Notes under the pieces: generated by a model
Databases searched by the model: none
Told to the model about the DNA's origin: nothing
Seen by the model: the letters and a program-made list of their open reading frames with translations, nothing else
Translations under genes and position numbers: made by a program
Assembly (NCBI GenBank): GCA_045649025.1
Contig: JAZRPB010000040.1
Location: 1-17,331, forward strand
Length of the DNA: 17,331 bases
DNA from: Ornithomonoglobus_A sp045649025
Lineage (GTDB): Bacteria > Bacillota > Clostridia > UBA1381
Direction of reading: 5' to 3'
Shown here: positions 15,051-17,331 of the stretch, in pieces
How the letters are laid out: each line of letters begins with the position of its first letter
Numbering within the stretch: position 1 is the stretch's first letter

Positions 15051-15734
15051 TTATCTGTTTAATATAAGCTTTGTAAGCTCAACAGGGTCAACAATCTTGC
15101 CGTCCTTATAAACACGCATATTACCTGATGCGATTTCGTCTATAAGTATAACCTCGTTGTTGTTGTAGCCGAATTCAAATTTTATATCCCATAAATCAAG
15201 ACCTATTGTTTTTAAATCGTCTGCAACAATCTTTGTAATTTTAAGAGTTTGCTCTTTCATACTCTTAAACATTTCCTCACTCATAACACCAAGAGCAGCA
15301 AGTCCCTCGCTTGTTACAAGCGGGTCGCCCTTTTCGTCGTTCTTGAAGGTACATTCAACATATCCACCCTCAAGCGGAGTGCCGTCTTCTATATACTCGC
15401 CGTATCTTCTTATAAAGCTTCCTGTTGCAACAAGTCGGCAAATAACCTCAAGACCGTGACCGAAAACTGTAGCAGGAAGAACCTCCATTGTTGCCTCGTC
15501 AACATTGGCACTAACGTAGTGTGTTTTAATTCCAGCTTCTTTAAGCATATCAAAGTAATAAACAGAAGTTCTTAAATTTGCTTTACCAATACCCTCAATT
15601 GTTAGACCAACAGAGTTTTCGCCTGGGTCAAAAACGCCGTCTTTACCTGTACAATCATCCTTGAACTTCAGCATTACGTTGCCGTTATCAAGACTAAACA
15701 CATCTTTTGTTTTTCCTTCATAAATCTTTTTCAT
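15051..15734 (-). CDS. purC: Phosphoribosylaminoimidazole-succinocarboxamide (SAICAR) synthase
   Basis: A 227-residue cytosolic enzyme of de novo purine synthesis that joins aspartate to CAIR with ATP. Motifs: MKKIYEGKTKDVFSL at the start, MLKFKDDCTGKDG, LEVICRLVATGSFIRRYGEY, VECTFKNDEKGDPLV, and the C-terminal WDIKFEFGYNNNEVILIDEIASGNMRVYKDG. The last is a variant of the DEISPDTxR signature of E. coli-type enzymes, seen (by recollection) in clostridial PurC. The start is ATG 15734, 8 bases after GGAGG; the ATG two codons earlier sits only 2 bases from it. It is a single-gene unit with its own promoter and terminator, not in a pur operon, and diverges from the Dabb-miaB genes. No purine riboswitch motif was seen in its short leader. 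Confidence 0.95.
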   Translation of the reverse strand: MKKIYEGKTKDVFSLDNGNVMLKFKDDCTGKDGVFDPGENSVGLTIEGIGKANLRTSVYYFDMLKEAGIKTHYVSANVDEATMEVLPATVFGHGLEVICRLVATGSFIRRYGEYIEDGTPLEGGYVECTFKNDEKGDPLVTSEGLAALGVMSEEMFKSMKEQTLKITKIVADDLKTIGLDLWDIKFEFGYNNNEVILIDEIASGNMRVYKDGKIVDPVELTKLILNR

Positions 15735-15780
15735 AATCATTGCCTCCTGTGTTTTATAAAATAAAATTCCGTATGTGTCA

Positions 15781-15809
15781 ATTATATCACACTGCATACA
15801 AAAAATCAA
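15781..15809 (-). promoter_or_regulatory. Sigma-A promoter for purC
   Basis: On the - strand, TTGATT (15804-15809), a 17-base spacer and a perfect TATAAT (15781-15786), preceded by GTGA. The leader to the purC ATG is about 40 bases, too short for a purine or PRPP riboswitch. Confidence 0.75.
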
Positions 15810-15889
15810 ATATTTTTTTAAAAAAGTGGTATACAACAAAATGTTGACGGTTTGGGTAATATTTTTTGTATATTTTGATTTTTTACTCG

Positions 15890-15910
15890 CCTTAAAATAA
15901 ACTTTTAAGG
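15890..15910. repeat. Short inverted repeat in the divergent promoter region
   Basis: CCTTAAAA (15890-15897), loop TAAAC, TTTTAAGG (15903-15910): 8 bp, perfect. It lies about 60 bases upstream of the + strand -35 box, so it could be an operator. A weak terminator is also possible because TGTAATTTTT follows. AT-rich DNA makes chance occurrence plausible. Confidence 0.3.
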
Positions 15911-15968
15911 TGTAATTTTTGTGGTGAAAAAAACCTGTATTTATTGTGCTGTAAATATGCTAAATTAT

Positions 15969-15997
15969 TTGACAAATCGGTGATTTTGAGGTATAAT
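15969..15997 (+). promoter_or_regulatory. Consensus sigma-A promoter for Dabb-miaB
   Basis: TTGACA (15969-15974), a 17-base spacer and TATAAT (15992-15997), both perfect. A leader of about 75 bases follows before the Dabb ATG at 16080. Confidence 0.88.
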
Positions 15998-16079
15998 ATA
16001 TATGTTGTGCAAAGTGGTGCAAACAACAAAAAAGACAACGAAAATTTAAAGACCTCAAGAGGGCAGAAGGGATATAAAA

Positions 16080-16376
16080 ATGGTAAGACATATAGTAGCT
16101 TGGAAAATAAAGGAAACAGAAGATAAAACAAAAAAGGCTCTTGAAATAAAAAGAGAAATAGAAGCTTTAAAAGACAAGATAGAAGTTATAGTTGATATTG
16201 AGGTTGGTATAAATTTTAATGAGTCGGACGGTGCTTCGGATATAGTGCTTGTTTCAACCTTTAAAACAAAGGAGGATTTGCAAACATATCAAGACCACCC
16301 CGAGCACAGAGCTGTTGCAGTAAACTGTGTACGACCTAATGTTTGCGAACGCAGAGTTGTCGACTACGAATTTTAA
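16080..16376 (+). CDS. Stress-responsive A/B-barrel (Dabb) domain protein
   Basis: A 98-residue small cytosolic protein matching the dimeric alpha/beta-barrel Dabb fold along its full length. It starts MVRHIVAWKIKE with the typical first-strand His, has a helix of alternating charge (16-35), then IEVGINFNESDGASDIVLVSTFKTKEDLQTYQDHPEHRAV, whose F..K.DL..Y..HP.H pattern is the family hallmark. The biochemical role is mostly unknown outside a few polyketide cyclase-like members. The ribosome site AGAAGGGA sits 7 bases before the ATG. It is first in an operon with miaB, 22 bases ahead, under a consensus promoter. A tRNA-modification link is not implied by the domain. Confidence 0.9.
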   Translation: MVRHIVAWKIKETEDKTKKALEIKREIEALKDKIEVIVDIEVGINFNESDGASDIVLVSTFKTKEDLQTYQDHPEHRAVAVNCVRPNVCERRVVDYEF

Positions 16377-16398
16377 AAACAGGGAGGTTTGCTTTTAA

Positions 16399-17305
16399 AT
16401 GGCAAAAACCATAGACAAGGAACTGTTGGAAAAACAACAGAAATTCATTATAAAGCTAAAACAGGATAATATAAACTTTGCTCAAAAAAACGGCAGACCA
16501 AGACTTGCACTCACCGAAACGTATGGATGTCAGCAAAACGAAAATGACACTGAACGTATCAGAGGAATGTTACACGAGGCGGGCTTTGAATTTACCGAAG
16601 ATGACAATGTTGCAGACGTTATTATATACAACACCTGTGCGGTGCGTGAAAATGCCGAGGATAAGGTGTTTGGCAGACTTGGTATTTTAAAGCATAAAAA
16701 GGAGAGCCGTCCCGATTTTGTTATTGGTATCTGCGGTTGTATGGTACAACAGGAGCATATAACAGAAAAAATCAAGAAAATTCACAACCATGTGGATTTG
16801 ATTTTCGGCACACATGCACTGTATAAAATGCCCGAGCTTTTATATAATGCAATGCACTCAAAGAAAATGGTGGTGGATATAGCCGACAGTGAGGGTGCAA
16901 TTGCCGAGGATATACCAATGCTGCGTGATTATGCTCAAAAGGCATGGGTTTCGGTTATGTATGGGTGTAACAATTTCTGCTCATACTGTATTGTACCATA
17001 TGTACGAGGCAGAGAAAGAAGCAGAAAGCCCGAGGCGGTTTTAAATGAAGTCCGTGAGCTTGTAGCGCGCGGATGCAGTGAAATCAGTCTTTTGGGGCAG
17101 AATGTTAATTCCTACGGAAAAGACCTTGATGAAAAAATTGATTTTGCCGATCTTTTGGAGGATGTCTGCAAAATAGACGGTATAGAAAGAATCCGTTTTA
17201 TGACAAGTCATCCAAAGGATATCAGCGACAAACTTATAGACACTATGGCATCAATCCCGAAAATCTGCAAACAGCTTCACCTTCCTGTTCAGGCAGGCAA
17301 CAACA
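16399..17305 (+). CDS. miaB: tRNA-2-methylthio-N6-dimethylallyladenosine synthase MiaB, 3'-truncated at contig end
   Basis: A radical-SAM methylthiotransferase that adds the ms2 group to i6A37 of tRNAs reading UNN codons. The visible 302 residues hold the N-terminal UPF0004 domain with Cys44 (TYGCQQNENDTERI), Cys80 (YNTCAVRENAEDKV) and Cys114 (GICGCM), ligands of the auxiliary 4Fe-4S cluster. The radical-SAM cluster motif is CNNFCSYC (Cys190, 194, 197), followed by VPYVRGRERSR, LLGQNVNSYG, RIRFMTSHP and LHLPVQAGNN. The family is about 440-470 residues, so roughly a third, including the TRAM domain, is missing. The in-frame TAG at 17317 lies inside adapter sequence and is not a genuine stop. 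The ribosome site AGGGAGG precedes ATG 16399. Second gene of the Dabb-miaB unit. Confidence 0.95.
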
Positions 17306-17331
17306 AAGTCGGATCGTAGCCATGTCGTTCT
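17306..17331 (+). other. Sequencing-adapter remnant (MGI/BGISEQ read-2 adapter) at the contig end
   Basis: The last 26 bases, beginning AAGTCGGATCGTAGCC and ending ATGTCGTTCT, match in full the 5' part of the MGI/BGISEQ read-2 adapter as I know it. The MiaB protein homology also breaks here: the family continues as GNNKVL..MNR, but the sequence gives GNNKVGS-stop. The first one or two A residues could be shared with the genome. These bases should be trimmed. Confidence 0.92.

Larger units (their letters stand above)
15735..16079. other. Divergent promoter region between purC and the Dabb gene
   Basis: 345 bases without a gene. It contains the purC promoter (- strand), a T-rich stretch (about 15857-15886), a small perfect inverted repeat CCTTAAAA/TTTTAAGG (15890-15910), the + strand promoter at 15969-15997 and an A-rich leader to the Dabb ATG. 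Nothing else is recognised. Confidence 0.75.

Noticed and set aside
15735..15780. Purine or PRPP riboswitch upstream of purC
   Set aside because: The leader from the predicted start to the ATG is about 40 bases, too short for an aptamer, and no conserved motif is visible.
15844..15872. Second + strand promoter (TTGACG-17-TGTATA)
   Set aside because: The -10 is poor and the region is T-rich; the consensus promoter at 15969-15997 suffices.
17317..17319. TAG as genuine miaB stop or frameshift pseudogene
   Set aside because: The codon is inside the adapter-derived 26 bases.
1..17331. CRISPR array, tRNA or rRNA genes, insertion sequence transposase
   Set aside because: No regularly spaced repeats, cloverleaf with CCA/GTTCRA box, rRNA-like sequence or transposase frame was seen.

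Overview
The window is 17.3 kb of AT-rich chromosomal DNA. Strong AGGAGG-type ribosome binding sites, TTG and GTG starts, TTGACA-17-TATAAT promoters and the protein families present all point to a low-GC Gram-positive bacterium of the class Clostridia (Bacillota), probably a gut-type Ruminococcaceae/Oscillospirales-like organism. The lineage call is inference from gene style; there is no rRNA or other phylogenetic marker here. It looks like one complete metagenomic contig: the first gene is cut by the left edge, and the last 26 bases match the MGI/BGISEQ read-2 adapter rather than genomic DNA.

Left part (1-7423, + strand): the 3' two thirds of a class I PLP aminotransferase, then four closely spaced genes. 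Two encode the halves of a heterodimeric ABC exporter: the first half has a degenerate ATPase site (Asp for the catalytic Glu, Gln for the switch His) and the second is canonical. The third encodes a 715-residue protein whose N-terminus resembles the GAP1-N2 domain of GTPase-associated conflict systems. The fourth encodes a secreted-start, single-pass membrane protein. No GTPase partner is visible. This quartet is the least explained gene set here.

Middle (7424-11543): a 434-base gene-free stretch holds a remarkable nested inverted-repeat element that can fold into a three-way junction, either a structured RNA or a MITE-like insertion. It is followed by a 14-codon ORF with a strong Shine-Dalgarno and by a sigma-A promoter. 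That promoter drives minD, mgsA (methylglyoxal synthase), a secreted SLH-domain protein and a cytosolic GH88-like unsaturated glucuronyl hydrolase, ending at a strong terminator. No minC or minE is seen.

Right part: a - strand set runs comM/yifB, folC (overlapping 8 bases) and a small HD-domain protein with a C-terminal Cys cluster, from a near-consensus promoter at 14942-14970. purC (- strand) is a single-gene unit with its own promoter and terminator. Diverging from it on the + strand is a Dabb-domain gene followed by miaB, which is cut by the adapter-contaminated contig end. Most genes are housekeeping (purine and folate synthesis, tRNA modification, division-site/cell-surface functions). 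The points worth a second look are the GAP1-like quartet, the 7431-7684 element, the MinD/MgsA neighbourhood and the assembly artefact.
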